In this document: piece after piece, positions 44,508-58,574 of the stretch
Numbering within the stretch: the stretch's first letter is position 1
How the letters are laid out: each line of letters begins with the position of its first letter
Source: Oscarella lobularis
Taxonomy: Eukaryota > Porifera > Homoscleromorpha > Homosclerophorida > Oscarellidae
Length of the DNA stretch: 64,000 bases
Assembly: GCF_947507565.1 (NCBI RefSeq)
Contig: NC_089176.1
Span: 620,001 to 684,000 of the forward strand
Direction: 5' to 3'
Notes under the pieces: generated by a model
What the model saw: the letters and a program-made list of their open reading frames with translations, nothing else
Database searches by the model: none
Told to the model about the DNA's origin: nothing
Program-made: the position numbers and the translations under genes

Positions 44508-46679
44508 ATGACGAAGTCGCTGCTGCACGACTCCGAAATCCCCACAGTGAATGTGGATGCCGAAGTCGTTCAGGCAATCTTGCGTTTGCGTTGCGTGGCC
44601 AAGTGCCCTCTTGGGGGGCACCTGTCATACAAATGGCGCTTTCGAGCGAGAGGAGAGAGAGAAGTCGTCTTCAATCCTGAGGAACTGAGACGCGATATCT
44701 ACCTAGACGGAGAAAAACAGGAATTGATAATTCGTCGTGCTGACATGGCGGGCTACTTCTTTTGCGTCGTCTCGAGCTCTCGCACGAACAAAATAGCCAT
44801 CTCGCAAATGGTTTTAGTTAGTCCAAGTGAGAACGCTCGCATGGATCACTTGTTTGTGACGTCATCTTCATTTTTTCAGGAAACAGGGATCCTGTCACAA
44901 TTCCGCTGCCCAGTCCTCCCGCTCCTCCCTCCGTTGAAGCCCGATATGACGACGTCGCAACGGGACGAATGTCTTCAGAGACGCTCAATCCTTCTAAGAG
45001 AGGCAAGCATAAAGTATATACAACTGTCATGCCTGGTTAGTATTTGTACTTTGCTTGACAGCTAAGATGGAAACTTCTCTGGATCATTGGGTTGGTCAAT
45101 GAGATGTTTTTTTTGTAGAATAGCCGGTAATGAACTTTCTGTATAGGGGTGCTCACCGGAAAGTGCTGCGACAAATTCCATTTTGTTTCGCCAAATTTGT
45201 GAGTGGCAAAAGCGTCGACTCAATGCACGTCTTTTTCGAGTCTTCTTCAATGGGATGATGCTGCTACCGCACGGTTTCAGGACATCCTCACAACACCGCG
45301 CGGCGACGTCATAGAGTTGTTTCAACGTGCCGTGAAGGAGGAAAAGCGCGAAAAAACGTGCACCGACCTCAGCATTCTCTTTAGTGATATGTTTTCTTCG
45401 GGATTGGACAAATTGCCAATTAATGCCGCTTCCAATTGGTTGGTACTGAGACGGGACACAAACGATTGTCACGTGGATGTGGCCATCGTTCTCTCCACCA
45501 AGCCTTTCAACGGAAACTACATTCCCTTGCTTCTTATAGGAGTGGCAGAGATGATAAGCGTTGAGCGAAAGCGTGTTCAGTTGCACAGGTACAGCATTAG
45601 TGCAATAGTTTTTCGTTGCGTTCTGCGACTGTGTTTTTCACTGCAGATGCTACGAAATTCTCTCTGACGAGCATTTCCCAGCTGTGTGGCTCGATATTGT
45701 ACTCGGAGGATTTCCGTGTCTTGGCCTCACAGTCACGGACTCTGTTGCTTATCTGCAGGGATATGCTACCGTCGAAGGCGAGGCTCTGTACGCTCCGTTG
45801 GCGGCTGCCGTTGTCGAGGATACCGTCAAGCTATAGAAATTGCTCGGCTTCTTGTACTCACGAGTTACGGAACTGGCAGAAAAGTGGCAGGATTTTAATC
45901 ATACTATTCCACAGCATAACATTCCATCCGTGTCCAGTTTGTGCTCACCCACATGATTATTCTATAGCATATGATTCCTTCTTCTCTTAGTTCGTTTCAC
46001 AAGGCAGTCCTTTTGAATATCTCAATGGACAGGCATTCGTTCGAATTGAAGAGGGCAAGAACGTCTTCGCCTACCATTTTGACAAGAAAAAAGAGGAAAG
46101 AGTCGAGAAAGTCGATGTAGCGATCAAGTTTTTCACACGTAAGAACGTTGTCTAGCTTTTTTTTGGAGTGAAACACATTGGGGTATTACTGTGTTAGGTT
46201 CTGACGGAGTGAAATACGGAAGAGACGTCCACAACCATCTGGCTGAACAGAACCTGGCGCCTGATCTTCTTCACGAGGGATTTGCTTTCAGAAAAGAAAA
46301 AGAATGCAAATTCGTTGCTATGAGTTACCTGCGACAACCGGAATGGCGGTCATTGAGCGATCTTCTGCTTGATCCCGAGCCACTCACAACCGTCTTTGCG
46401 ACGACGGTGATCAACATGCTCCAGGCAGCAGCAAACGCCCTTCACGTGAAAAGCTACGTTCACGGAGACTTCCGGGCGACGAATGTCCTCGTGAAAGACG
46501 ACGGCAACGTTAAGATCGTCGATTTCAATTGGTCGGGCAAAAGCGGCCACATTTATTATCCGCAAGATCTGAATCCGGAGATTGAATGGCCTAGTCTTCC
46601 TGCGGCTCACATAAACGAAGATCATGATCACTACTTTATAGCTGACATGATACGACGAATCAAGGAAAAGACACGATAG
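44508..46679 (+). CDS. Ig-like domain plus atypical kinase-like protein
   Basis: Exon 1 (44508-about 44830) encodes an Ig-like fold (LRLRCVAKCPLGGHLSYKWR, then ELIIRRADMAGYFFCVV). After a Pro-rich linker (IPLPSPPAPPSVEARYDD), an alpha-rich part begins near 45210 (RFQDILTTPRGDVIELFQRA, LDKLPINAASNWLVLRRD). It continues through WLDIVLGGFPCLGLTV and a C-terminal kinase-like fold: VDVAIKFFT (Lys), then a catalytic loop SYVHGDFRATNVLV (HGD for HRD, Asn kept) and KIVDFNWSGKSG (DFN for DFG). It ends EKTR at 46679. LNPEIEWP after the DFN recalls kinase-like proteins abundant in fungi and found with Crinkler-type proteins. It may be a real kinase or a pseudokinase. Exon joins between 45060 and 45210 and at 45835-45990 are unresolved. 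Confidence 0.6.
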
Positions 46680-47174
46680 ACAGAATGGAGGTTGTTTGTA
46701 TGCTGTTTGGGGGTCTCGTGTCCTTTTTCTATTTCTGTCTGTGAGTCTAGTCAGTCTACCTGTTTTTTTCTTGGAAGGTGTACGCGCGTCGTTCCCGTCC
46801 ATGAGTGGTTGTCAAGTTGAACGCCGCCGCCTATTGGTAGACAATCGTTTCGCTCGTCCTGACCAGGCTTCCGTCACGTCGAATGATTGACATGCAGCCT
46901 GCTGACGTCGTGCGTCGCGCTGATTCTAATATTGATGTATTATTAATTAATGTCCTTTGCGCTGTCGATGTTGTTCTTGTGTTGCTCTTACTGTTATTAT
47001 GGCTACTCGCTCTCGTGACTCGTTGAACTACTGAGAGTTTGTCTAATAAGGGAATCTGTTACAGGAGGAAGGGTTTTGCCCATGCTGTCGTGCTCGCTGC
47101 AGTCCGCATATGAAGGTGATTACAGTAGTGCCAAGGACGAGAATTCTTAAAGTATATACGGTAATCTATGATAA
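46680..47174. other. Intergenic, nothing recognised
   Basis: About 0.5 kb between the kinase-like gene and the MITE. No supported ORF or RNA. Confidence 0.4.
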
Positions 47175-47176
47175 TA

Positions 47177-47380
47177 CCGTATAGCACAAAATATTCGCGG
47201 GAGAAAACATTCGCGAATTTCGCGATTTTTTTCCCTTTGCGAAAGTTTTCTCACGCGAAATTTTAGATTTTCACAAACGTCGTAAGTGGGGCCCTGACGA
47301 TCGCGAAAGTTTTCTTCGCGAAGTTCATTTCTAGGCAAATTCGCGAATGTTTTCTCCAGCGAATATTTTGCGCTATACGG
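47177..47380. mobile_element. 204-bp MITE with terminal inverted repeats and TA target site
   Basis: Left end CCGTATAGCACAAAATATTC and right end the reverse complement with one change. The inverted repeats run about 45 bp, through GAGAAAACATTCGCGAATTT. It is flanked by TA (47175-47176 and 47381-47382). No ORF. It lies directly upstream of the septin promoter and is absent from both promoter copies at 36505 and 43820. Confidence 0.88.
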
Positions 47381-47382
47381 TA

Positions 47383-47841
47383 GCTAGGCGTGATTGTACT
47401 AGAATTAAACGCTCGCAACCCCCTTTAGCTGCAAGCATTTCCTGCACAGGAAATTCTACACTATGTCTAGAGTTGTCATACCTCAAAAACAAACATCTAG
47501 CCACAGCCCTTTCTAAATCTCAATTTTTGCGGCACAAGATTACCATCCAGTATTCTCTGATACTATACTAGATTGCAGAGACACGTGTTTGACTTTTCAC
47601 CTTTGCCGGTGTCTTCTCAAATTTTTAATCATGCTTGAGTCAGTTAGCGCTGCTCTTGAATTTGACATCTGCCACCATGACGGCAGTGACCGGCTGCGGC
47701 AAATTACATTACGTCACGGTATTATTGGCCCGGCTGCCCCCGCGCCGAACCATAAAAGTTCCCAATAACTATTTGAATGACACGTGACCAGCGACTGTTG
47801 GCATTTCCGCAACTGCGCATCAACAGAAAGCAAATATCAAC
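47383..47841 (+). promoter_or_regulatory. Septin gene promoter and 5' UTR
   Basis: Sequence immediately before the septin start codon. It contains TTACGTCACGG (CRE-like), ACACGTGACC (E-box) and GACACGTGTT. The same sequence is preserved at 36505-36957 and in part at 43820-44127, which marks it as the segment that was duplicated. Confidence 0.6.
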
Positions 47842-49998
47842 ATGGAGAGGGTAAGCCAGCTTCGCACGGGGGGGGCGAGCGGCGCGTGGGTAGCCGATGC
47901 GGGATCTCTGATTACATTATTTTGTCTCTTCGACGCAGAAGGCGCAGAAGCAAGCGTTAGCGATGCTCACCCAAGCCCAAGTCGACGGTAAGACCGCAGT
48001 CGCCTAAAACGACCCTTTGTCTCGTCGTCGCGCCGCGCAACTAATAGCCTCGTTAGCGCGTGTTTCCCATCGCTGAAAGAAGGCGCAGGGAAAGCGCTCA
48101 TCGCCCCGATTTCGCTCTAATCGATCGGCTTTTCCGACTCTAGCTCTCACGAAAGTGTTTCGAAAGGCAGACGGCGACAATCAAGGCTACGTGCCGCCTT
48201 CGATCGTCGCCGATCTCATAACGCAGGTGTTCGGGCCGTCGGCGCTCAACGCCGGCGAGCTGGAGCGCGTCGAACAGCGCGCCCAGACGAAAGCATCCAA
48301 AGGTATTTCGGGGGGGGGGGAGAGGAGAAGAAGACGAAGGGGAACAAAGCGTGTGGGAGGGTGTACTGGTATTCGTTTATTTTCCCATGCCTTCGTTCAA
48401 TCTCAATCTGTTTTTCTTGATGCCGGCCGCTTCGTTAGATTCCTTCTGCGCGCTTGCTCGTACGCGCGCGCGCGTACGCGATCTTCCCGCGAGTCCCCTT
48501 TCCTCTCTCAGCCTGTTCCTCTCTTTCTCCCAGCTGGACTGTCGTTCGTCGACTTCACCGAAGTCGTCAACGACGCGATGGGTCAGACGACGCGCTGGGG
48601 ATCGCTTCAGACGCGACTCGATGGCCACGTCGGCTTCGATTCGATTCAGGAACAGGTGCGCCGCAAGTCGCTCAAACGCGGATTCGAGTTCAATCTCATG
48701 GTTGTCGGTAAGTCGGGCGCCAGGGGACCAAAAGTTGTAAATTCGCGCAAATTAATATACAAATTAAATTATTATTTATATATGTAAATATCGTCGATTG
48801 CAAGGTGTTCTGTCTCAATAGGGGAGTCGGGACTCGGCAAGTCGACTCTTGTGAATACTCTCTTCAAGTCAACCATTAGTCGAGCCTCTTGCACTCAAAT
48901 CGAGCATCTCATTCCCAAAACGGTTGAAGTTGACTCCGTTTGCCATGGTACGATGACATAAAACTCCCAGTTAGCTTGAAAGTCCTACAATAGTCCTAAG
49001 GGAAACGGAGGAGAATTTAGATAAATGATTTTTATCTCTAGTCATTGAAGAGCAAAGCGTGAGACTGAAGCTCACCATAACGGACACGCCTGGCTTCGGA
49101 GACCAGATTAATAACGATCGCTGGTAAGACTAATTAATCAGATTTTGCTTTCACAGTCACCAATGTTTCCACTCTCGTAGCTGGCTGCCAATTCTTGACT
49201 ATGTCAATGATCAGTTTGAACGTTACCTGAAGGAAGAGGTGAGCGTGGTGCGAAAGAAAAGAATTCCCGACACAAGAGTCCATGCCTGTCTCTACTTCAT
49301 TGCACCAACGGGACACTCGTGCGTGTAGAAATAAAACTCCGGGAATCATTGAGTGAGATTGTTTTTTCATTGCAGCCTGAAGCAGCTGGATATCGAATTC
49401 ATGAAGAGGCTAGACCAGTGCGTGAATATTATTCCTGTTATAGCAAAGGCGGACACGCTCACGTTGGAAGAGAGAGAGGCTTTCAAAGCCAGGGTAAAAT
49501 AATGGACAAACTTTCTGGTCTCTTACTGATGAGTTTTTTCTTTGAAGATCTGTGAGGACATACAGTGCCATGGTATCAATATCTATCCATCGTGTATCAC
49601 TCCAGAAGACGACGAAGATGCGGATGAAAATTCAAAAATTGAGGTTTGGTGGCTCCTCTGTGTGGGTGCATGGTCTGGTAATTTCTTAATTTTAGGCTTT
49701 GCTTCCGTTTGCTGTGGTTGGCAGTGAGAAGGAGTACAAGCGAGGCAACAAGTCTGTTTTGGGACGACAGACCAAGTGGGGCTTCATTGAAGTTGAGAAT
49801 AAGACTCACTGTGAGTTCTCCAATCTGAGGGACATGCTCATCAAGTGAGTGCATGTTTGTCATTAATAATTAATTAATTATTATCTTTTGAATAGGACTC
49901 ATATGCAAGATCTAATAGAGACAACCGACAAAGTTCACTATGAGAATTTTCGTCACATGCGTCTCCAAAGGGAACAGATGGGCGAGAGCAATATATGA
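47842..49998 (+). CDS. Septin with EF-hand-like N-terminus
   Basis: Exon 1 is tiny (ATGGAGAGG, 47842-47850). Exon 2 (47939-47987) encodes [16 protein letters not shown]. The next exons (48144 on) encode [20 protein letters not shown], an EF-hand-like loop with Asp1, Asp3 and Gly6 but no Glu at position 12, then a second degenerate helix pair ([15 protein letters not shown]). The septin GTPase follows: [17 protein letters not shown] (P-loop), [91 protein letters not shown] and WGFIEVEN. It ends REQMGESNI with no long coiled coil. The GTPase part is most like the SEPT3/9/12 group. Septins form filaments at membranes. The EF-hand-like head is unusual for the family. Confidence 0.9.
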
Positions 49999-50225
49999 AA
50001 AAAGACGGTGCGGGATGCCGAGAACCGCGTGGCACTAAAAATGATAAAATGCGCACCGAGTTTTGTTTTTTTTTCTGTGTACTGTTTAGTAGTGTAGGGT
50101 AACGCGCGCCTAACCGCGGTGGTCTCTTCTATAAAAGGACAGAGAAAGCGTGGGAGTCGTCGTTCGGACCAATCGCAGTCGGGCGGCGCCAAACTTCCGG
50201 CATCGTACTGACGTCAGTGCTGTGA

Positions 50226-52934
<2,709 letters not shown>

Positions 52935-53161
52935 CCGAGAAAAGTTTTGCTTATTAATTAACCTATCGTACATTTCCCCCCCCCCCCCCCACGCTTCCGC
53001 TGTTTATTAAAACGGACGGCTTTTTGCGCAGGTGCTGCTCAGCCCGTGAATCGCGGTGATTTTTTTGATTTTGAACATTTTTTGACTCCAACAGTGAACA
53101 CACACACAGAACTAACTACATACGCGAGCGACACGGTACTGTCATTACAATTTGAAGACAT
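52935..53161. other. FOXK/COX6B convergent 3' region
   Basis: Contains a C12-14 homopolymer at about 52977-52990 and both 3' UTRs. No gene is seen. Confidence 0.5.
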
Positions 53162-53475
53162 CTATTGGCCCGGAAACGTGCCCTCTTCTCGTTGAGCATC
53201 CCAAGCTTCAACCTGGATACATAAATATCATTGATTTTAGGTCTGTGGCCACGCCCCTCCGGATTTACCCAAGAATTGGGACAGAACGACTTGTATCGTT
53301 GAGAAAACCAGTTGCAAACGTCTGTACTTTCGTTCTTTGCCTCTTTGGCCTTGACGCACGCGAAGAAATCGACGTAATTTTGCCAACAGTTCTTCGTTTG
53401 ATTCGTATTCGGAAAGCGAGCGTCAAATCCTGGCGTAGCAACCTTTATGTCCGCTTTCGCCTCTTCAGAAGCCAT
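53162..53475 (-). CDS. COX6B: Cytochrome c oxidase subunit 6B
   Basis: Two exons, 53475-53269 and 53212-53162, joined by a 56-bp intron with the frame intact. The protein begins MASEEAKADIKVATPGFDAR and has the CHCH pattern CWQNYVDFFACVKAK and CNWFSQRYKSFC. It ends SWVEAWDAQREEGTFPGQ, matching the COX6B C-terminus. It sits on the intermembrane-space face of complex IV and links the dimer. About 85 residues, as usual. The uninterrupted frame read through the intron would give an unrelated longer tail and is rejected. Confidence 0.94.
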
Positions 53476-53865
53476 CGTAAAGGACAGAGTAGGTGGAAAC
53501 GAGCGTGAGAAGGCGAATTCACAGCGCAGGCGCCAGATTAGAATCATTGACACGCCAATAACGCTCAATTCGCGTGCGCGTGACGTAGAGAACGACGTGA
53601 GACGACGCAATAAAGGGCGAACCACATCGAAACGATGTACGGCACCAACTGGGCGTAAGGACGATCAATTGCTTCTTTTCGACAGACGGTAAACTCTATT
53701 TCATTCAGACAATCGGCGCCCCGAACGGGAACTTCGTCTACGGCGTTCCCCTCCGCCGCCACAGCTACGAACGCTACGTACAGCCAATCGCAGACACCCA
53801 ACTATTACTACAACGCGCCCCAAGCGAGGTAACAACCCTCAGACGAAAGGTCAAGCCCCAAAAAA
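53476..53865. promoter_or_regulatory. Divergent COX6B-LENG8 promoter region
   Basis: 390 bp between head-to-head start codons. CpG-rich with a TGACGTAGAG CRE-like site near 53580 and a CCAAT-type motif (GCCAATCG, near 53785). It probably serves both genes. Confidence 0.5.
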
Positions 53866-56705
53866 ATGTCTTTCTTCTCCAGCTACGGGTACAATTCCGT
53901 CCCCGGATACTTCAACAGCTACAACACAGGCAACAAACCAGTCCAAAACAGCTTTAACCTGTCCGAAGCAGCTCAAAACTACGCGAAATTGAGACAGGCC
54001 GAGCCGCTTCCACCGGGATGTCTACCCACTCCCGTGACGACGCAACGGGTCGTCACCGCCACAGCGGCGTCCGCATTCGCGTCGTCGCAACTTTCAGGTA
54101 GCACTTCTACGGCCGGGGCTGCTGTAACCATGACCACGAGCACGACGGCGTGGAGACCAATGGTTATTCCCGCCGTGGCTTCTGCCTCCTTTTCCTATTA
54201 TCAACCTCGGCAGCAGCAGCAGCAGCCATGGCAACAGCCATGGCGACAGCAGCGGCCCATGCAGCAGCAGCAGCAGCGTTCTAAGCCTCCTCTTCCTCCT
54301 CCACCTACTTTGCCCCAGTCTAAGCCACCTCCACCGCCTCCTCCACCCCCTCCGGCTTCCTCAGTTTCGAAACCCCTAGCCTCATCAGAGAAGTGAGTAG
54401 AAATTGCCCTAGAGAAAATATATGCATGGTATATTTGGTATGTTGTACAGGTCAGTCATGGCAGGGATGGATCAGTGGCCGCAGTCCTTGAAGTAAGTTT
54501 AAAATCATGAGTTGGAAAAGGGGGCTATTTTTTTTTCCTTATTTGTATTTTCTTTTCACTTCGTTTTTCTGTGCAGAAATTACGTGGCTCGCGCTTTTTC
54601 CGCTTGCGAAACCGAGCAGGAGAAAGACGACACTGAAGTGAAATTAAGGCATATGCTCTTAGGCGGCGAATCAATTCTGAGCAGAGACTGGGACAAGGTG
54701 CCACTTCCACTGTGAGAATTTTCCGCTACAATGCGGCTTTTTCTTTCATTTTCTTCCTTTCGTTTTCTTCTTTCAGTGCATCGCGAAAGCGAAAATCACG
54801 CTGGGCGACTCCGCCGCCATCTGGCGACGCGAAACGTAGTGGTTCCGGGTCCACGCCTTTCTCCACTTCTACTTCTTTTGTGAATGCAAAAAGTTTTGTA
54901 CCTCAGCAGCAATTAGGGGCCGCCGCTTTCAAGGGATTTCCCCAACGCGGCCGAGGCCAGATCTCACGTGGAAGAGGAAGGGGTAGAGGCGCGAGAAAGG
55001 AAGTTGCGCAGCAGCAGCAGCGCAGTTCGAGGGCGTGGAGCAGCGATAGTAGCAGTAGAAGTAGTAGCAGAAGCAGATCATCGTCGCCAAGAAGAAGCAG
55101 AAGAAGCAGAAGAAGGTAATAAGGGTTATAACGTATAGTTGGGATATGTATGATCTTGTGCGTGTTTGTGTGCGTAGAAGGCGGGTGAGTAGGAGCAGGA
55201 GCAGGAGCTATAGCAGTAGGAGCAGGAGCTACAGCAGTAGGAGTAGAAGTAGGAGCTTCAGTAGTAGTAGAACGCCCAGTCCCGCTCCGAGAAAAATCTC
55301 GGCAACGAAAGGGGGAAAGAAGAAACAGCAGTCCACAAAAATCGGCAAAAAGGCTAAAATGTAAATGATTGATTTTTTGAGAGAGAGAGTGGTAAGAGAT
55401 GAGGTTTGATCATAGAAAGAAAAAGTTCGTGATGGTAAAAGATGAGAAGCAGCTAAGTAAGCGAGCTCAACGCTTCGGTAATCAATTGAACGACGCGCCA
55501 AAAACCAAAAAGGCTAATTTCACGGATCTCATAAATCAAGGGGTACGAATGGGTTTAATCTTCGTTTGAGCCGAGAAAGGAATTGTAGCATTTAGAATAA
55601 CAAGTCGAACGGGGAAAATGATATCGATTGGAGTCGTTTTGCTATCAGAGGAACGTGCCAAAAGCTTGAAAAACAATACCTCCGTCTCACCTCCGTATGA
55701 AACCTCATCCCGTTCAATAACATTCTTATGTTCTTATGTTTCTCCTCCCCAAGGCACCTGACCCGTCTCTCGTACGGCCTTTACCCGTCTTAAAAAAGGC
55801 CCTGGATATGGTGTCGGGCAAGTGGAAAGCGAAAGAAAAGAGCTATCGATGGACGTGCGAGCAGATGAAGTCGATTCGTCAAGATCTCACGGTAAAATAG
55901 TCAATTAATAGTATAAGCAACAGTGGAATTCTCCGCGTGCTCTTTAGGTTCAGTGTACGCGAAACGAGTTCACAGTCAAAGTGTACGAATCTCATGCACG
56001 CATCGCCCTAGAACAAGTGAGAAATCTCCCCAGTTTACAACATAGGCCCAAGCACGTAAGCCTCGGGGTCCCTTCTAGGGTGACAGAGAAGAGTTTAATC
56101 AATGCCTAACGCAACTTCGAGCTCTCTACAAAGAAACAGTCGTAGGCCACGTAGTCGAATTTACCGCCTATTGGATACTTTATCTCCTACTCACAAAGAA
56201 CACAGCAGGCAAGGCGGACGCAAAAAAACGATTAATTAATTAATTAAAACGACGATGATTTAGATATGAATTTGGCCTTGTCTTCGTTGAGTTCCGAAAT
56301 GCAAGCGGAACCGCCGGTAAAGCACGCGCTTCGTCTTCGCTCCGCTTGGGCTTTGTCCAACTATCACAAATTTTTTCGTCTTTATCGCGTCGCGCCCAAC
56401 ATGGGCGCAAGTCTGATCGACATGTTCGTGCAACGAGTACGACTTAGCGCCCTTCGCGTGTTCACAAAAGCGTAAGAGAGAAATAAAACAATAAAGATGA
56501 TGTCATTTGCCTTTTTTTTCTCTTTCTCCCCAGGTGTCGTCCTACGCTGCCGTTGTCATTCCTTCAGAGTGAGTTGGGTTTTGATTCGATTGATGACTGT
56601 CGCTCCTTCTTGCAGCAAAACGGTGGCATTCGTCACGGCCAAAACGACGATGTCCTCGATTGCAAACTTACCTACAGCAATCTAATTGCTATTTCTCAAT
56701 CCTGA
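53866..56705 (+). CDS. LENG8: LENG8-type SAC3/GANP family protein
   Basis: Starts [20 protein letters not shown]. The N-terminal part is rich in Pro, Gln and Ser. It contains [20 protein letters not shown], then [10 protein letters not shown] and [13 protein letters not shown], an RGG/RS region (about 54950-55260) and [18 protein letters not shown]. The SAC3/GANP-type domain follows: [73 protein letters not shown] and [20 protein letters not shown]. It ends [14 protein letters not shown] and stop at 56705. This order matches human LENG8 (yeast Thp3-like), involved in nuclear mRNA processing and export. A stop-like end at 55364 is only a frame read past the splice donor. Complete. Confidence 0.9.
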
Positions 56706-57187
56706 TCCCTCTCCCCTCTCCCCTCTCCCCCCTCCCCTCCTATCCACGCACTCCTTATTCCCATAGCGTCGCCCTATCCTCCTTTCCCGTACGTTTTTTC
56801 TACAGTGTGTCTCCTGATATCTTCTTTATACAAAAGCTGGCAAAATTTGCCACTCTGACTGTATTTATGACTGGCGTTTAGTTTGGTTAGACTTGAATGA
56901 TTGCTAGTCTTTTATTGGCCAGAGTCCCACGCTGTAGAAAAGTACCTTGGCTCTGGAATGAAAACTTAGGCTTTTGTACTACGTTAGCCCTTGATCAAAT
57001 GTAGGTATTTATTTTATAGTGTAGCGGAAAAATGTACAATTGCACAGAGCGCGCGACCTTTTCCACGTACGGTAGTCATCGACTGAGACGTCTCGGAAAA
57101 GAGTCACGTGGACTAAAATCAAGTACGTATGCATAACTTTATTTACAATATTGGCAACGTGAAGTGCTTGCACTCATAGTCTATTAT
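56706..57187. other. Convergent 3' region of LENG8 and CCP110
   Basis: About 480 bp. It contains CCCTCTCCCCTCTCCCCCCT pyrimidine repeats near 56705-56740. No gene recognised. Confidence 0.45.
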
Positions 57188-58503
57188 CAGCGCCGTTTTG
57201 TAACAGCCACCTTTCTCGCAGTTCCAGGATTGGACAGCAGCTTGCTTGGACCACTCAGAACGTAAGTCCTTCTCCTCGCTTTCGGACTAACAGACACGCT
57301 ACCTCTTTTGACGTCAGCAGCAGAACTGGCCCGACTGTACAGGTACACGTCATTATTAATTAATTAATTCAAGAAGATCACGTATACTACCTCCTTTGGA
57401 AAGTTGGCGTCAGAGACGCATGTGATTTGCTGTCGCCACCCTGCAGTCTTCTCTCCCTTCGTTCCATGGATTTCTGCGTGGCGAGAGAGAGTTTTCTCGC
57501 CGTGCTGTCGCGAACATTCGGATGAGAGTAGATGGGCCGGACTTGCTGGCGCGCCTGCTGTTCTCGTGCCAACTCGCGCGTTTGACCAATCAGAGCCATC
57601 TGCTTGTGAGGTGACAAGCCGAAGAAGATCACGTGGATTTCTTGCCTAGCAGCGAAGAGCTGAAAACAAGTATTAACTCAAAATAAATAAATAAATAAAT
57701 AAATAAATAGGTACCTGCGTTTTCACTTGGTCCATCAATAGGGTATCTTGGAACGAGCGAGACGACGGACTGGCATTGTGAAGAAAATCAATAAGATCCT
57801 ACATTATTATGCAGTGTTACGTGAGATGGATATATGACGTCATCTGCACCTTGACTGTCGCCGCCAGGTCACGGACTTTTTTCGACCGATACAAAGCGCG
57901 CGTTAGGTAACCACGGGCAATGGCGTATAATCGACTCGACGTCTGTTTTTCAGTCAAATCAAGTCGTTTCCTCGCCGACGACGCCTTGGGAGTCGTCTTG
58001 GGACTGAAATAGCTCGACGGCGACGAGACGCCTCGCTTGGACGGCGAAGGAGACGTCAGCTCCTTTTGATACTGACTGATAATAATCCGGGGTGTTGGCG
58101 GCGATAACGTTTTCGAAGAGACGACGGCGTTTTCTTTGTTTCGCGCTTCGATGCGTTCGATTCGCTGGCGCACGTCAGCGACGAGTGCGTCGAATCGGCG
58201 CCGACGGCGTTCGGCGAGACGCTGTTCGGCTTCGATCGCTCGAGTGCGATGCGCGGCCATTTCGCGACGATCGGCGTCTGTGAGCTAAGAGCGGACCTTT
58301 GTTTCGAGATGCTGCAGTGTTGGGTAGTTCGAGCGTACGATTGGGGGAAGAAGAGGCTTTCCCGAGTAGAAAATGCACGACGTGTAGGGCCGTTTAGTCC
58401 AGTCGAGGAGAAGCGATTCGCTCGCCGCTGACGAATGATCGGAGGAGATTTCGTTTGTCTGCTCGACGAAGGAGCGCAACGGCAAACGATCGTTTTCCTC
58501 CAT
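57188..58503 (-). CDS. CCP110: CCP110/CP110-like centriole capping protein
   Basis: Starts MEENDRLPLRSFVEQTNE at 58503. A 54-bp intron (GTACGC donor) joins LLPPI to LTDADRREMAAHRTRAIEAE. A basic coiled coil follows, then LYAIARGYLTRALYRSKKVR (an IQ-like/CP110 core segment). After that come QEIHVIFFGLSPHKQMALIG, SLATQKSMERRERRLQ and a short basic tail ending VAVTKRR at 57188. The GYLTR-xx and SxATQKSxxRR segments match the conserved C-terminal region of vertebrate CP110, which caps centriole distal ends and restrains ciliogenesis. The protein is about 350 residues, far shorter than the human one (about 1,000), so only the core is kept. Confidence 0.75.
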
Positions 58504-58574
58504 GGGCGGGAATGCAGCGGTCCCGTACGTGCTGTTTTCTGGTTTAGCGTGCGTTGGCCGTTCAAGTCCGTTCG
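58504..58574. promoter_or_regulatory. Bidirectional CCP110-SLC38A10 promoter
   Basis: Only about 71 bp separate two divergent start codons (58503 minus, 58575 plus). Both core promoters must overlap or lie inside the other gene's transcribed region. Confidence 0.6.

Noticed and set aside
45062-45586. 174-codon minus-strand frame
   Set aside because: Antisense of the kinase-like gene, whose plus-strand exons show domain motifs. The minus frame has none.
52977-52990. Poly-C tract after FOXK
   Set aside because: A simple homopolymer; no structure or regulatory motif beyond it.
53116-53625. 169-codon minus-strand frame through COX6B
   Set aside because: It runs through the 56-bp intron. Splicing gives the conserved COX6B end (EEGTFPGQ) and the unspliced tail has no homology.
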